Source of the DNA: Streptomyces goshikiensis
Lineage (GTDB): Bacteria > Actinomycetota > Actinomycetes > Streptomycetales > Streptomycetaceae
Assembly: GCF_014650555.1 (NCBI RefSeq)
Contig: NZ_BMVE01000016.1
Span: 62,001 to 126,000 of the forward strand
Direction of reading: 5' to 3'
DNA length: 64,000 nt
The notes beneath the pieces are model-generated. The model worked only from the letters and a program-made list of their open reading frames with translations. It searched no databases and was not told the DNA's origin. Of this stretch, positions 41,488 to 50,489 are shown piece by piece. The position numbers were made by a program, and so were the translations under genes. The stretch's first letter is position 1. Every line of letters starts with the position of its first letter.

Positions 41488-44469
41488 TCAGGCCGTGTCG
41501 CGCAGGGTCCGGGCCTCCCGGGTGAGCCATGCCGGGCGGACCGTCTCGACATTGCGGCCGACGCCTGCGGCCGCGCGCTCCAGGGCCTCGGCCGCCACCG
41601 CCAGGTCTCCGGCGGCCCGCGCGCGAGCGGCGTCCGCGAGTGCCTGGGCCGCCGCGCCTTCCGGGGATCCGGCGCGCTGGAAGGAAGCCGCGGAGCGGTC
41701 CGCCGTCCCGGCCGCCTCCTCGTACCGGTCGCCGGTCCAGTGCGTCCACGCCAGGTTGTAGAGGCAGACGCCTTCGGTGCGCGGGTTCTCCATGGCCGAT
41801 GCCGCCTGGAACGCGGCCTCCAGCGATGCGACCGCCTCGGCATGCCGGCCCAGAGCGAGCTGGGCCACGCCCTTGGCGTTGAGCGCGTAGTCCGTCGCCT
41901 CCCGCACCCCCGCCACCTGATAGGCGTCGACGGCACGGTCGCTCGCGGCGATGGTCTCTTCCCAGCTGCCCATGGTCAGCAAGGCCGTGAACCGGGCGTT
42001 CCAGGCCCGTGCCTCGGTCAGCGGGTCGCGCGACTCGGCAGCGATGGCGTTCAGCCGCTCGGCGCCGGCCAGAGCCTCCGGCCCGTGCCCCAGGGTGCTG
42101 TGGGCGAGGCTGAGGCTCAGTACCGCATGGGCCTCGGCCTCGGTGTCGCCGTTGTCGCCGGCCAGGACCGCCGCCCGCGACAACGCCGCCGCCCCGTCCT
42201 CAAGGCTGCCGAGTTGGCGGTGCGCGTCGCCCAGGCCGAACAGGGCGTCCTGCAAGGCCTGCCGGTCTCCCAGGCGCTCGGCCACCTCCGCCGCTTCCGT
42301 GAAGAGCGTCACCGCGTGTGCCAGCGGACCTCCGCTCAACCGGGCGTGCCCGTAACTGATCAGATGGGCGAGACGTGCCGCGTCGTCGGTCAACTTGTCC
42401 TCCAGTGTCAGGTGCATGGCGATCGCCGCGAGGGCGGAGCCGTGCCGGGTCATCCAGGGTCCGATCGCCCCCAGTACCAGCGCGGCCTCGTTCATGTCCC
42501 CTGCCCGCCGACGGTGTTCGAATGCGCGGCGGTGGGCGCGCACATCCTCCAGGCCGCGCCACCGCTCGCGCGCCGGGGCGGTGTGCGCGTACCAGTCCGC
42601 CGCCTGCCGCTCCAGGGCCCGGCGCCCGAGCGCCCCGTCCCGGGGCAGCGCGCCGTACGCGAGGTCGGCGTCCAGCGGATGCAGGGCGTAGGTGCGATTG
42701 GGCCGGTCCACCGAGAGCATCCGGATGCGCAGCAGTTGCGACATCACGCCCGCGACGTCAAGACCGGGCGCGAGGGCACCCACGATCCAGTCGATCGCCT
42801 CCCGGGAGGCGGGCGTGCGCAGAACGGAGAGTACGTCCACCACGACGCGGGTTTCCGGGCCCAGCCGCCGGTAGCGGTCCTGGGCGAGACCGCTGACCAC
42901 GTCCTCGCGCAGGGTGAAGTCCTCCAGCACGTCCCGCAGGGTCGGCAGCTCCAGCACGTCGTCCGCCATCGCACCCATCAGCAGCTCCAGCGCACGCGGC
43001 ACCCCGTGGACGCGAACCGCCGCCCGCAGCAACTCCTCGTCGGACAGCTGTGCGACGCCGAGGCTGCCGTCCTGGTCGAGTTCGCGCAGGAGCGCGATCG
43101 ACTCGGCCGCGGGCAGCCCCTCGGAGAGTTCGACCTCCACGGCGAAGCGCCGCAGCTCCGGTGCCAGCCGCAGCGGAATCTGCGACGTCACCAAGAGGCG
43201 CGGAGTGTGACGGTTGCGGAAGAGGCAGTCGAAGAAGACCCCGAGCTCGGCGTCCTCAAGCCGGCCGTCGTCCAGGAGCAGGTCCTCCAGGTTGTCCACC
43301 AGGATGACGACGAGCTCGTCTCCCATCGCGTTGAACAGCTCGCCGACCTTGTCGTGCACCGGGCGGTTCGCCGCCCATACGCCGAGCAGCCGCGCCTCGG
43401 TCTCCGGGCCCAGGGCGCGGGCGCAGTCGAAGTACAGGCGCTCCAGGGTGACCCCCGACGTACGGGTGCTCAGATTGACGATCGCGGACGGCAGCGGCGC
43501 CCGCGTCTGTCCCGGCCACTGGCCCTGCTCCAGCATCTCCAGGACCTTGGCGGACAGCGCGCTCTTGCCCATGCCCCGCCGCCCGGTGACGGTCACCATG
43601 CGGACGGCGGGATCCGCGAGATGACGGCCCACCAGCTCGCGTGCCTCGATGCGGTCCTTGAACAGCTCCAGACCGTGCGTCACCGGCAACCCGATGACCC
43701 TCAGGGAAGACGCCCGCTGCGGCCCCCGCCCCGGCCCGGGCCCCGGCCCCGTCTCCGAGCGGGCGTCGGGCAGCGCCAGCGGATCCCCGATGCCCAGCAG
43801 CTCGGCGAGGCGGGTCCGCAGCGGTTCGCCGACGCGCCGCAGCGTGTGGTCGAGGCGGGCCGCGGTCAGCCGCCCCGGCCCCTCCCACCGGTGATGTTCG
43901 GCGATCACCCCGACGATGCGGGATCCCGCCCACAGGGCGGAGCCCGACATGCCCGACCAGGGCGACACCTGCGGATCGGGGTCGGCGGCGGCCACCGAGA
44001 CGGTGACCTCCAAGGTCCCCGTCCTGAGATTGGACAGGGCGGCAACCGTTCCGTCCGCCTGGTGCAACTCGCGGAACTGCCTGCCCTCGGCGTCCCGTCG
44101 GCGCTTCCACAGCGGGAATCCGGCGGCGTGTACGTCGACCACGGCATGACGGTCGTCACCGATCCGTCCGAAGGGCGCCGGCCCGACCGGCTCGGCGCCG
44201 GCCGGAGGCGTGAACGCCAGCACCGCCACGTCCGTCGCCCCGTCCGACCACACCACCTCGGCCGGCGCGGACCACTGGCCCGGGCGGTCCGCCTCGAAAC
44301 GCACCTGCACGCCGGCCGCACCGCTCACCACGTGGAACGCGGTGAGCACCACCGTGTTTCCGACCCGGTAGCCCGAACCGCGACGGCCGCCCTTCCCGGC
44401 GGTGACGATGACCTCGGCTATGCGGCGCGGGTCGAGCCCGGTGGCCACCGCCGCCCCGTCAGTTCTCAC
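41488..44469 (-). CDS. Trypsin-like protease / STAND NTPase / TPR conflict-system protein
   Basis: A 993-residue three-part protein. Residues about 1-215 form a trypsin-like serine protease: His in VVLTAFHVVSG, Asp in DGATDVAVLAF and Ser in WSGMSGSALWAG. About 270-520 is a STAND/NACHT NTPase with Walker A VTVTGRRGMGKSALSAKVL, Walker B ELVVILVDNLEDLLLD and sensor RLLVTSQIPL. The remaining 450 residues are TPR repeats such as GVAQLALGRHAEAVASLEAA. The known model is NTP-gated oligomerisation unleashing the protease when the TPRs detect an invader. The GTG at 44469 overlaps the trypco2 gene by 11 bp, giving translational coupling. Confidence 0.9.
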   Translation of the reverse strand: MRTDGAAVATGLDPRRIAEVIVTAGKGGRRGSGYRVGNTVVLTAFHVVSGAAGVQVRFEADRPGQWSAPAEVVWSDGATDVAVLAFTPPAGAEPVGPAPFGRIGDDRHAVVDVHAAGFPLWKRRRDAEGRQFRELHQADGTVAALSNLRTGTLEVTVSVAAADPDPQVSPWSGMSGSALWAGSRIVGVIAEHHRWEGPGRLTAARLDHTLRRVGEPLRTRLAELLGIGDPLALPDARSETGPGPGPGRGPQRASSLRVIGLPVTHGLELFKDRIEARELVGRHLADPAVRMVTVTGRRGMGKSALSAKVLEMLEQGQWPGQTRAPLPSAIVNLSTRTSGVTLERLYFDCARALGPETEARLLGVWAANRPVHDKVGELFNAMGDELVVILVDNLEDLLLDDGRLEDAELGVFFDCLFRNRHTPRLLVTSQIPLRLAPELRRFAVEVELSEGLPAAESIALLRELDQDGSLGVAQLSDEELLRAAVRVHGVPRALELLMGAMADDVLELPTLRDVLEDFTLREDVVSGLAQDRYRRLGPETRVVVDVLSVLRTPASREAIDWIVGALAPGLDVAGVMSQLLRIRMLSVDRPNRTYALHPLDADLAYGALPRDGALGRRALERQAADWYAHTAPARERWRGLEDVRAHRRAFEHRRRAGDMNEAALVLGAIGPWMTRHGSALAAIAMHLTLEDKLTDDAARLAHLISYGHARLSGGPLAHAVTLFTEAAEVAERLGDRQALQDALFGLGDAHRQLGSLEDGAAALSRAAVLAGDNGDTEAEAHAVLSLSLAHSTLGHGPEALAGAERLNAIAAESRDPLTEARAWNARFTALLTMGSWEETIAASDRAVDAYQVAGVREATDYALNAKGVAQLALGRHAEAVASLEAAFQAASAMENPRTEGVCLYNLAWTHWTGDRYEEAAGTADRSAASFQRAGSPEGAAAQALADAARARAAGDLAVAAEALERAAAGVGRNVETVRPAWLTREARTLRDTA

Positions 44470-44770
44470 CGAGCAGTTCGTCCCCGGAGATCAGGGCCAC
44501 CTGCTCGGGCGCATCCGCGAGCACGGGCTGGAGGGTCAGGGAGAGCCGCTGGGTGACGGTCGAGGACCGCTTCGCGGAGGCACTGGCATCGAACACCCAG
44601 AACCGGACCTTGACCCCCGGCTCGTTCGTGCGCTCCACCCCCACCGTGAGTTCCAGTTCCACGCGCTCTGCCCGGAACCGGAGATCGGAATCCTCACCGG
44701 CCGACATGGCGCGGCTCAGTTCCGCCCGCAGCTGCGCGATCATGTCCGCCAACTCCACGGCATCGTTCAT
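44459..44770 (-). CDS. Trypsin-co-occurring (trypco2-like) domain protein
   Basis: A 103-residue protein with an N-terminal helix (LADMIAQLRAELSRAMSAGE) followed by beta strands (LRFRAERVELELTVGVERTN, GVKVRFWVFDASASAKRSST). This is the pattern of the trypco2 family described as a partner of trypsin-STAND conflict systems. In that model the small protein may be the protease substrate or inhibitor that links detection to effect; here it shares its last 11 bp with the start of the protease-STAND gene. GGGGGA precedes the ATG at 44770. The family assignment is by pattern; the role is from the literature model. Confidence 0.8.
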   Translation of the reverse strand: MNDAVELADMIAQLRAELSRAMSAGEDSDLRFRAERVELELTVGVERTNEPGVKVRFWVFDASASAKRSSTVTQRLSLTLQPVLADAPEQVALISGDELLGEN

Positions 44771-45006
44771 CGACTGTCCCCCGAGACAACTCACCCAACT
44801 ACCTACGGCTGCACGTCACATCATCACGCATCCGAATCAACCGCCGTCAATCAGATGGCCGTTCAGCCGAAGAACGCACCGGATCCAGCCCGGACTTACC
44901 CGGACGAATCCACCCACCCCGCCAACGGCCCGTCCGGCCGTCCCCCCCCACCGCCGAAACGATTCTCCTCCCCGGTCCCCCGGACAGGCGAGTGACCAGC
45001 TCCGAA

Positions 45007-45035
45007 GAGGGGCCCCCGCACCCGGCGGGCCCCTC
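45007..45035 (-). terminator. GAGGGGCCC/GGGCCCCTC hairpin
   Basis: A perfect 9-bp inverted repeat (45007-45015 with 45027-45035, 11-nt loop) 40 bp beyond the stop of the ADP-ribosyltransferase gene. It should terminate that gene and shields it from the trypsin-STAND operon downstream on the same strand. Confidence 0.7.
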
Positions 45036-45074
45036 AGCCGCGCCCCCGCCCCGCCAGAGCCGGGCCGGATCCGT

Positions 45075-45783
45075 TCAGTGCGTGAGGGCGTAAGCGGCCG
45101 GTTCCGTCTTGTAGGGGGCGAAGCCGGTGTTGTCCTTGCAGCCGAGCTGCTCCCAGGTCTTGTCGTTGGTGACCGGGTCGGTGTGCGTCAGCCGGTACTT
45201 GCACGCGCCCTTGATGAAGTTGCCCTGCACCCCGCCAGGGAAGTCGATCTCCTTGTTCCACAGGTACGGCGACTGGTAGTTGTTCACCCGGGCCGTCGCA
45301 TTGACGTCGATGCCGCCGGGCGCGTAGATCTCGTACACCCAGCCGGTCTTCTCCTCGCCGTACGTCGCGAACCTCTTGGCCACCGACTGGTCGCAGCTGG
45401 TGCTGAGGTGCGCGCTGAGCTGGCCGCCGCCCTTGACGATGTACTCGGCGAGGGGCGTGAGCTGGTCACCGCGCGGGGTGAAACCGGTCCGGAAGATCTC
45501 CTCGACGTTCTCCCTCGTGTCGCCGCGCCACAGGGTGTTGACGTCCTCGCGCCACTGCCAGCGCTCGCTGGAGGCGGTGGCCGCGACGGTGCGGGCGATC
45601 CGCGCGATCGTCGTGGTGCGCCACCAGTCCGTGGCCCGGTACTCGACGACCGGGCCGCAGGGCGCGGTGGTGTCGTCGGCCGCCGCCGGCGCCGCGGTGG
45701 CGGTCGGGGTGAATGACGAGGGAGAGAAGGAAGGTGGAGGCAAGGACCCGCAGAGTGGCCTTCAGCATGCTACGACGACCCAT
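45075..45783 (-). pseudogene. Secreted ADP-ribosyltransferase (pertussis/scabin-like), frameshifted in signal peptide
   Basis: The catalytic part (to 45075) has the R-S-E set of the cholera/pertussis-toxin class: LWRGDTRENVEEIFRTGF (catalytic Arg), QLSAHLSTSCDQSVA (STS strand) and the Glu region LWNKEIDFPGGVQ. An intact signal peptide is coded from the ATG at 45783 (MLKATLRVLASTFLLSLVI), but one frame away. Deleting one C near CATTCACCCC (about 45713) would join it to TPTATAAPAAADD, giving a normal Ala-x-Ala cleavage site. So the gene is one base from a complete exported toxin. Whether it is decay or sequencing error cannot be told here. Confidence 0.8.
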
Positions 45784-45984
45784 CAGTCGAATGCGTTCTC
45801 GGAAAACGGAGGAGCACCCCGTTTATAGGGGCGCCGCTCATCGGCCGAGCCACGGTCCGGCGGACGGATCACCCGTGCGGCGGGATCAGTCGTACTGGTA
45901 AAAGGATTCACCGAACAGCCCCCGCGCCATGGAAGCGGCGACCCTCTGCACTTCGCCTCTCTCCCAAGCTCCTATGCTGCCGCC

Positions 45985-46608
45985 ATGGGCCGGGATCTCA
46001 CGTTGTTCATGGTGGACTGGGAGCAGTTGCGCACCTTCCCCGCCCAGGACCGGATCGAGGTGCTGGGCGACAAGGCCTGGCCATGGTGGCTAGACGACTT
46101 GTGCGACCTCGGCCGCGAGTGGCCCGCCGGCTGGCTCTGGCCCCCGGGCCCCGAGCGGGCATGGTGCGCCGAGTACGTCTTCTTCACCACCAGTGGCGCC
46201 TATTGGCCGCATCTCCGCGCGGGCACCGCATGGGCTGACATGCGTCTGCTCGTCGAAGCGTCCGTTCGTGAGGCGATGGACACGTTCCTCGACCGTCTGA
46301 TCTGGGACGCGGATCCGGCCGACGATCTAGCCGTGGCCGGCGGCGGGGGGCGCGTCCCGCCCGCCACGGACCGCTGGATCCCACACGCCCTCCTGGCGTG
46401 CCCGCCGGCGGCGGTACACGGCAAGGCCCGAGCCTGGGAGCGGCTGGAGCCGTGCCTGGGCAAGCTGCGCGGGCCGTTCGCCGCCGAGTGTGAGGGCTGG
46501 GCAGGCCGCCCCGACACCTTCGAGGCCTTCATCGCGCTTCTGCGCGAATGGGGCGACGTTACGACGGAGGCCGCCCGACACGGCTGGGGCCTGGTGGGCC
46601 TGCCCTAG
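45985..46608 (+). CDS. Conserved protein of unknown function
   Basis: A 207-residue protein rich in Trp (14 or so), with segments KAWPWWLDDLCDLGREWPAG, FFTTSGAYWPHLRAGTAWAD and AFIALLREWGDVTTEAARHG. No signal peptide and no recognised family; the Trp-rich, all-helical look recalls immunity-type proteins, but no clear match was found. The ATG at 45985 has no strong ribosome site. It is divergent from the ADP-ribosyltransferase with 200 bp between, and could be its immunity gene only by proximity. Confidence 0.6.
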   Translation: MGRDLTLFMVDWEQLRTFPAQDRIEVLGDKAWPWWLDDLCDLGREWPAGWLWPPGPERAWCAEYVFFTTSGAYWPHLRAGTAWADMRLLVEASVREAMDTFLDRLIWDADPADDLAVAGGGGRVPPATDRWIPHALLACPPAAVHGKARAWERLEPCLGKLRGPFAAECEGWAGRPDTFEAFIALLREWGDVTTEAARHGWGLVGLP

Positions 46609-46836
46609 CCGCCGGCAACCAGGGGGAACGTGATGTACGTGGGTCACGACCGGGGAGCTTGTGGTCCCTCGGGGCCGGTGTTGTCCAAGGACGGCGTGGC
46701 TGGCTGAGGTGTGGGGGCACGTTCACCGCACCGGACGATGCCCGGTGCCGAGCCGAGTCGGCACCCGCGCCCGTCCGCCTCGCGAACCGCAAGATGAGTA
46801 CGAGGACTCAGGCCTCAGCGGCGCCCGTCACCGACG

Positions 46837-47541
46837 ATGAGTACCACCACCGCCGAGACCGGGAGCCCACTCATGCTCAGCCGCATCGCCGACGTCCTGG
46901 TTCCCGCCGTCGGACGCCTGTCGGTGACCACCGACGCCGACGCCGACACCGCTCTCGCTCCTGGCAGCATCATCGCCGCGAACCACACCTCACTGGCCGA
47001 CCCGGCCATCGTGCTCGCCGCCTTGCGCAGGCTCGGCGTCGAGCCGGTCGTGATGGCGGCCGCCGGACTGTGGCGCGTCCCGCTCCTGGGCCGAGTCCTC
47101 GCCGGCGGGGGACACATTCCGGTGCTCCGCGGCGACCGGCGGGCCGCCGCCGCGCTCGACACCGCCGCCGAAGCCCTCGAAAAGGGCCGACTGATCCTCA
47201 TCTACGCCGAAGGCGGTCTGCCCCGCCGCAAGGACGCCGCCGAAGCCGCCCCCGGCCCCTTCCGCAGCGGCCTCGCCCGCCTTGCCGAACGCACCGGCGC
47301 TCCCGTCGTACCCGTGGGCCACGCCGGCGCCCGCCGCGTCACCTCGGGAGGCCTCGGCAAGCAGCTCGCAGGTCTGGCCACCGCACCCCTGCGCCGCCCG
47401 GACCTGCACGTGCACGTGGGCACCCCGCTACGGCTGACCGGGGACTGCCAGGCGCGCACGGCGCGGGCCCGGACCGCGGTCACCAACGCCTGGCGGACCG
47501 CGGCGGCCCACCTGGACGACTCCTCCCCGATCGCCGCGTAG
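46837..47541 (+). CDS. 1-acyl-glycerol-phosphate acyltransferase (PlsC family)
   Basis: A 234-residue lysophosphatidate acyltransferase-like protein. Motif I NHTSLADPAIVLAALRR gives the catalytic His-x4-Asp, and motif III is LILIYAEGGLPRRKDAAEAA with the Glu-Gly pair; VVPVGHAGARRV is motif IV. These enzymes transfer an acyl group to phosphatidic acid precursors in membrane lipid synthesis. There is no N-terminal anchor; the protein likely associates peripherally. It follows an approximately 230-bp gap with no gene. It may be the first of an unresolved lipid-modification group, or stand alone. Confidence 0.9.
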   Translation: MSTTTAETGSPLMLSRIADVLVPAVGRLSVTTDADADTALAPGSIIAANHTSLADPAIVLAALRRLGVEPVVMAAAGLWRVPLLGRVLAGGGHIPVLRGDRRAAAALDTAAEALEKGRLILIYAEGGLPRRKDAAEAAPGPFRSGLARLAERTGAPVVPVGHAGARRVTSGGLGKQLAGLATAPLRRPDLHVHVGTPLRLTGDCQARTARARTAVTNAWRTAAAHLDDSSPIAA

Positions 47542-47543
47542 CT

Positions 47544-48596
47544 CTAGGACGCCCGCCAGGTGATCCACTTCGCGTCGGGGCCATCGCCCTTGTAGCTGAC
47601 GGTCGCCGGCTCGTCCCCCTTCGGAAGCATGTGGATCGAGCACTGCCGCACCGTGGCGTTCGGCTTGACCATCGTGTCCGGCACCGTCCTCGGGCACTGC
47701 GCCACTCCGGGCCCGCCCAGATCCAGCAGGATCACGGGCCGCACCTGCTTCCCGCCCGCGCTCTGGAGCCACACATGGTCCTGCATGCCCGGATAGACGT
47801 CGTACCGACCGGTGTTGAGGTACTCGACGGTGACGTAGTACGGCACGAGGTCCTGCCCGCCGTCGCCCGCCTTGGAGCGGCTCAGATCCGCCGGATCCCC
47901 GGCGCGTACGGTCGTGGGGGTGGCCTTGACCGGAACCAGGTGGCCCTTGCCGTCGTCGACGGCGGCTTCGGCGGGCGTGCCCGCCGGCAGTACCCCGCCG
48001 CCCCCGCCGCCGAGCCCGTCACCGACCTTCCAGACGACGGTGTCGCTCCCCTCCGCGGAGTATGCGACGGTCGCCGGCTCCTGCCCCTTGGCCAGCATCA
48101 CCAGTACGCACACCTCCGCCGTACCCCCGGCGGGGACGGTCGCCGGATTGCCCTTGCGGCAGTGCTCCGGGAGGGCCGGAGCCGTCGCCAAGGCCATGTT
48201 GACGATCATGACGTCCTTGCCGGACACACCGTTCGTCCCGACCACGGACAGGGTGTCCGCCAGGTTCGGCCGGTCCATCGCGAGCTCGCCGGTGTTGGAG
48301 AACTCGACCGTCAGGAAGTACGGATCCATGCCCTGGAGCTCGTCGTCGAGCCGGATACCGGCGAGATCGCCTCGCGAACCGGACAACAGGCCCTTGGGCG
48401 TGATCTGAACCGGCCGCTTCTCCCATGTCGCCCGGCGCGCCTCGGTCCCCAGGGGCAACGGCCGCGCCGCCGACTCGGCGGGCGGCGTGCTCGCCCTCCC
48501 GCTGCCGGCATCGCCATGCCCTCCGCCGCAGCCCGTGACGAGCACCAGCAGCGCAACCGCCGCCACACAAACGGGCGTACCCCGACGCAGTCCCAC
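47544..48596 (-). CDS. Lipoprotein with duplicated domain, unknown function
   Basis: A 350-residue lipoprotein. The signal segment ends VAAVALLVLVTGCGG with lipobox LVTGC at residue 23. The mature part contains two copies of one beta domain: PYFLTVEFSNTGELAMDRPN pairs with PYYVTVEYLNTGRYDVYPGM, and GQEPATVAYSAEGSD with GDEPATVSYKGDGPD. A Gly-rich linker (GDGLGGGGGGVLPAG) sits between. It is convergent with the acyltransferase gene, 3 bp apart. No family name is recognised; a cell-surface binding role is plausible. Confidence 0.8.
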   Translation of the reverse strand: MGLRRGTPVCVAAVALLVLVTGCGGGHGDAGSGRASTPPAESAARPLPLGTEARRATWEKRPVQITPKGLLSGSRGDLAGIRLDDELQGMDPYFLTVEFSNTGELAMDRPNLADTLSVVGTNGVSGKDVMIVNMALATAPALPEHCRKGNPATVPAGGTAEVCVLVMLAKGQEPATVAYSAEGSDTVVWKVGDGLGGGGGGVLPAGTPAEAAVDDGKGHLVPVKATPTTVRAGDPADLSRSKAGDGGQDLVPYYVTVEYLNTGRYDVYPGMQDHVWLQSAGGKQVRPVILLDLGGPGVAQCPRTVPDTMVKPNATVRQCSIHMLPKGDEPATVSYKGDGPDAKWITWRAS

Positions 48597-48869
48597 GTTT
48601 CCCCCATCGATCCACGGCGTACGGGACCGGTGAACACCCCGCCCGCGCCACTCACAAGCTTAGGCAGCGTCGTACGGGACGGTGCGCATGAGCCTTCGGT
48701 GATCGAGAGGCGACCTGCCCCACGGGCGAGGCCCTGTTCACCATGGAACCCCTCCTCCCCGAAGCAGACCCCCGCCGAGGCCCGCAATGCGCGCTCCCAC
48801 CTTCGCGGCCGCGTCGACAACCGACACAGATGCGCCCCCCCCGCGTCCTGAAAGCCAAAGCGCCCCTCA

Positions 48870-49226
48870 GTGTTGAAGGCGCTGGCGGTCGATCGCGACG
48901 GGGCAATGATCGGCATCGTCACGCTCGACCGCCGGGACGCGCAGCGTCCGGGGCACATCCGCCCCGATGCCGGGGAAGCCGAGCTCAGCTAGATGCTCCT
49001 GCCGGAGGCATGGGGACGCGGGTACGCCCATGAGGCATGCGCGGCGGCGCTCGGCTGGTTCGCCGCCGCCTTTCTCGGCGAGCCGGTGGTGCTCTGCACC
49101 CAGGTGGCCAACGACCGCTCGGTCCGTGTCGCGGAGAAACTGGGCTTCACCGAGATCGAGCGGTTCGAGGAGTTCGGCGCCCAGCAGTGGTTCGGCGCGT
49201 GCTCCCCGGTCCCGCGCTCTGGCTGA
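48870..49226 (+). pseudogene. GNAT acetyltransferase with one in-frame stop
   Basis: Reading from 48870 the frame gives LAVDRDGAMIGIVTLDRRDA, then EAELS, a TAG stop at 48990, and MLLPEAWGRGYAHEACAAAL to AEKLGFTEIERFEEFGAQQW. That is the C-terminal two thirds of a GNAT domain with motif A intact. Homologues normally read ELSYMLLPE at the stop, so a single TAC-to-TAG change would explain it. The N-terminal 50 residues are missing as well. A remnant, probably not functional. Confidence 0.75.
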
Positions 49227-49409
49227 GCGCGTACTCGACCACCGATCGGGGTCCCACCTCCACCAGGCGCGTAAGGCGGCGGGCGGTAGGCCGCCCCGGC
49301 CGGTAGCGGCTCTTCACAGCTGTCTATAGGCTGCGCAAGTTATGTGTGTTCCCGGCCGGGGATCGAGTGTGTTCCGGGTGGCTGGGTGAGCCGGGGGCGT
49401 AGGCACGAA

Positions 49410-49994
49410 ATGAAGCGTGGCGGAAAAGCCGTGGGAACCCTCTTCGGCTGCGCCTTGGGCGCTTTTGGCCTGTTTGTCGTCGGTAAGACTGCCTTCGCAC
49501 CGGCGCAGCCGCCGTTGCCGCTCGTGGGTGTCCCGGCTTCAACCGCTACCCCGCGGGCGATGGCGTCACTGCCACCCGAGGCCGCGGCCTTGCGTGAGCA
49601 GCTTGTCTCCTTCCTGACGTTGGCCGGTGATCCGGGCCACCCGGGAGCGGAGCGCTGGTTCCCCGGTGGTGCCTGGGAACTGGACGGCTTCACCTACACC
49701 CCCCTCTCGCCCATCACGGACCCTGGCGGCATCGACCGGTTCGACGGGACCGCCCGGGTGCACCATCGGGAACTGTCGAAGGCCGATACCGACACGGTGT
49801 TGCGTGCCGTCTCGCGGAACGGGCCGGCCATCCCGTCGACGCTGGAGATCACCTCGGCGTCACGGGCCGACAAGGACTGGACCCTGGGCTTCAAGCTCAA
49901 GGCCAAGGGCGGCGTCCTGGTGACAGGACAGGCGAGGTTCACCACCCGGGACTCCAGCGACCCGGTCATCTTGCGCCTCACCTACGACAACTGA
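49410..49994 (+). CDS. Exported or membrane-anchored protein of unknown function
   Basis: A 194-residue protein with an N-terminal hydrophobic segment (AVGTLFGCALGAFGLFVVGK) of an uncleaved anchor or signal type, a Pro-rich stretch and a beta-rich C-terminal domain (STLEITSASRADKDWTLGFK, LKAKGGVLVTGQARFTTRDS). No recognised family. The ATG at 49410 has a weak upstream ribosome site. It is not obviously linked to its neighbours. Confidence 0.65.
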   Translation: MKRGGKAVGTLFGCALGAFGLFVVGKTAFAPAQPPLPLVGVPASTATPRAMASLPPEAAALREQLVSFLTLAGDPGHPGAERWFPGGAWELDGFTYTPLSPITDPGGIDRFDGTARVHHRELSKADTDTVLRAVSRNGPAIPSTLEITSASRADKDWTLGFKLKAKGGVLVTGQARFTTRDSSDPVILRLTYDN

Positions 49995-50125
49995 CGTTGC
50001 CGGCTTCGCCCGTACGGGGGCTGGTCTTACAGGCAGCGGCCCAAAGGCCAACGACACGGTGAAGCAGAGCGGCTGCCCCTACCTGCAGCTCTTCGACTCC
50101 GACCGCAGGTACAGCCGTACGGTCC

Positions 50126-50269
50126 TCAGTGGGCGGGCGCTCCGAATTCCGCGTGCTGGGGGTGGAAGGCGTATTCCGCGTCGTCATCCGAGGGCGGTGC
50201 CGAGAATATGATCCGGCGTGCTTCTGCCCGTGCCTGCGCCATGAGCACTTCAAATTCTTCGTCAGTCAT
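50126..50269 (-). CDS. 47-residue acidic protein with strong ribosome site
   Basis: A 47-codon frame, MTDEEFEVLMAQARAEARRI followed by IFSAPPSDDDAEYAFHPQHA, with GAGGAGG a normal distance before the ATG at 50269. The helix EEFEVLMAQARAEAR is amphipathic. Short proteins of this style are frequent in Streptomyces and often regulatory. No family is recognised. Coding status rests on the strong ribosome site and fully in-character codon use. Confidence 0.5.
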   Translation of the reverse strand: MTDEEFEVLMAQARAEARRIIFSAPPSDDDAEYAFHPQHAEFGAPAH

Positions 50270-50458
50270 CGAGCACACCTCCTCAACCCTTCACAGGTGA
50301 TTCGTGGCGCACGGACGACCGGATTGGTTCACCGGCCGGCCGAGCACTGGATCACGGTCGTCGTCTCGGCGACGCCACACCCGGCGCCCCACCCCCGACC
50401 GGTGGGACGCCGGCGGCGCGGATCGCCTTCAGCGCGGCCAGCGTGTCCAGGAAGGCTC

Positions 50459-50484
50459 CGGACACCAAACGCCACGGGTGTCCG
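50459..50484 (-). terminator. CGGACACC/GGTGTCCG hairpin after the hydrolase gene
   Basis: A perfect 8-bp inverted repeat with a 10-nt loop begins 6 bp beyond the stop of the hydrolase gene (50490). It should end that transcript. Confidence 0.6.
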
Positions 50485-50489
50485 ACCAG

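Noticed and set aside
41143..44556. A 1137-codon plus-strand frame opposite the trypsin-STAND gene
   Set aside because: Composition typical of antisense shadow, no motif; the opposite strand carries the catalytic triad and P-loop.
46548..48851. A 767-codon plus-strand frame through PlsC and the lipoprotein region
   Set aside because: It spans two unrelated genes in a different frame and is very Arg/Pro-rich, no domain.
50280..50457. Minus-strand stretch reading FLDTLAALKAIRAAGVPPVG
   Set aside because: Looks protein-like over about 20 codons but has no start, domain or continuation; at most a remnant.
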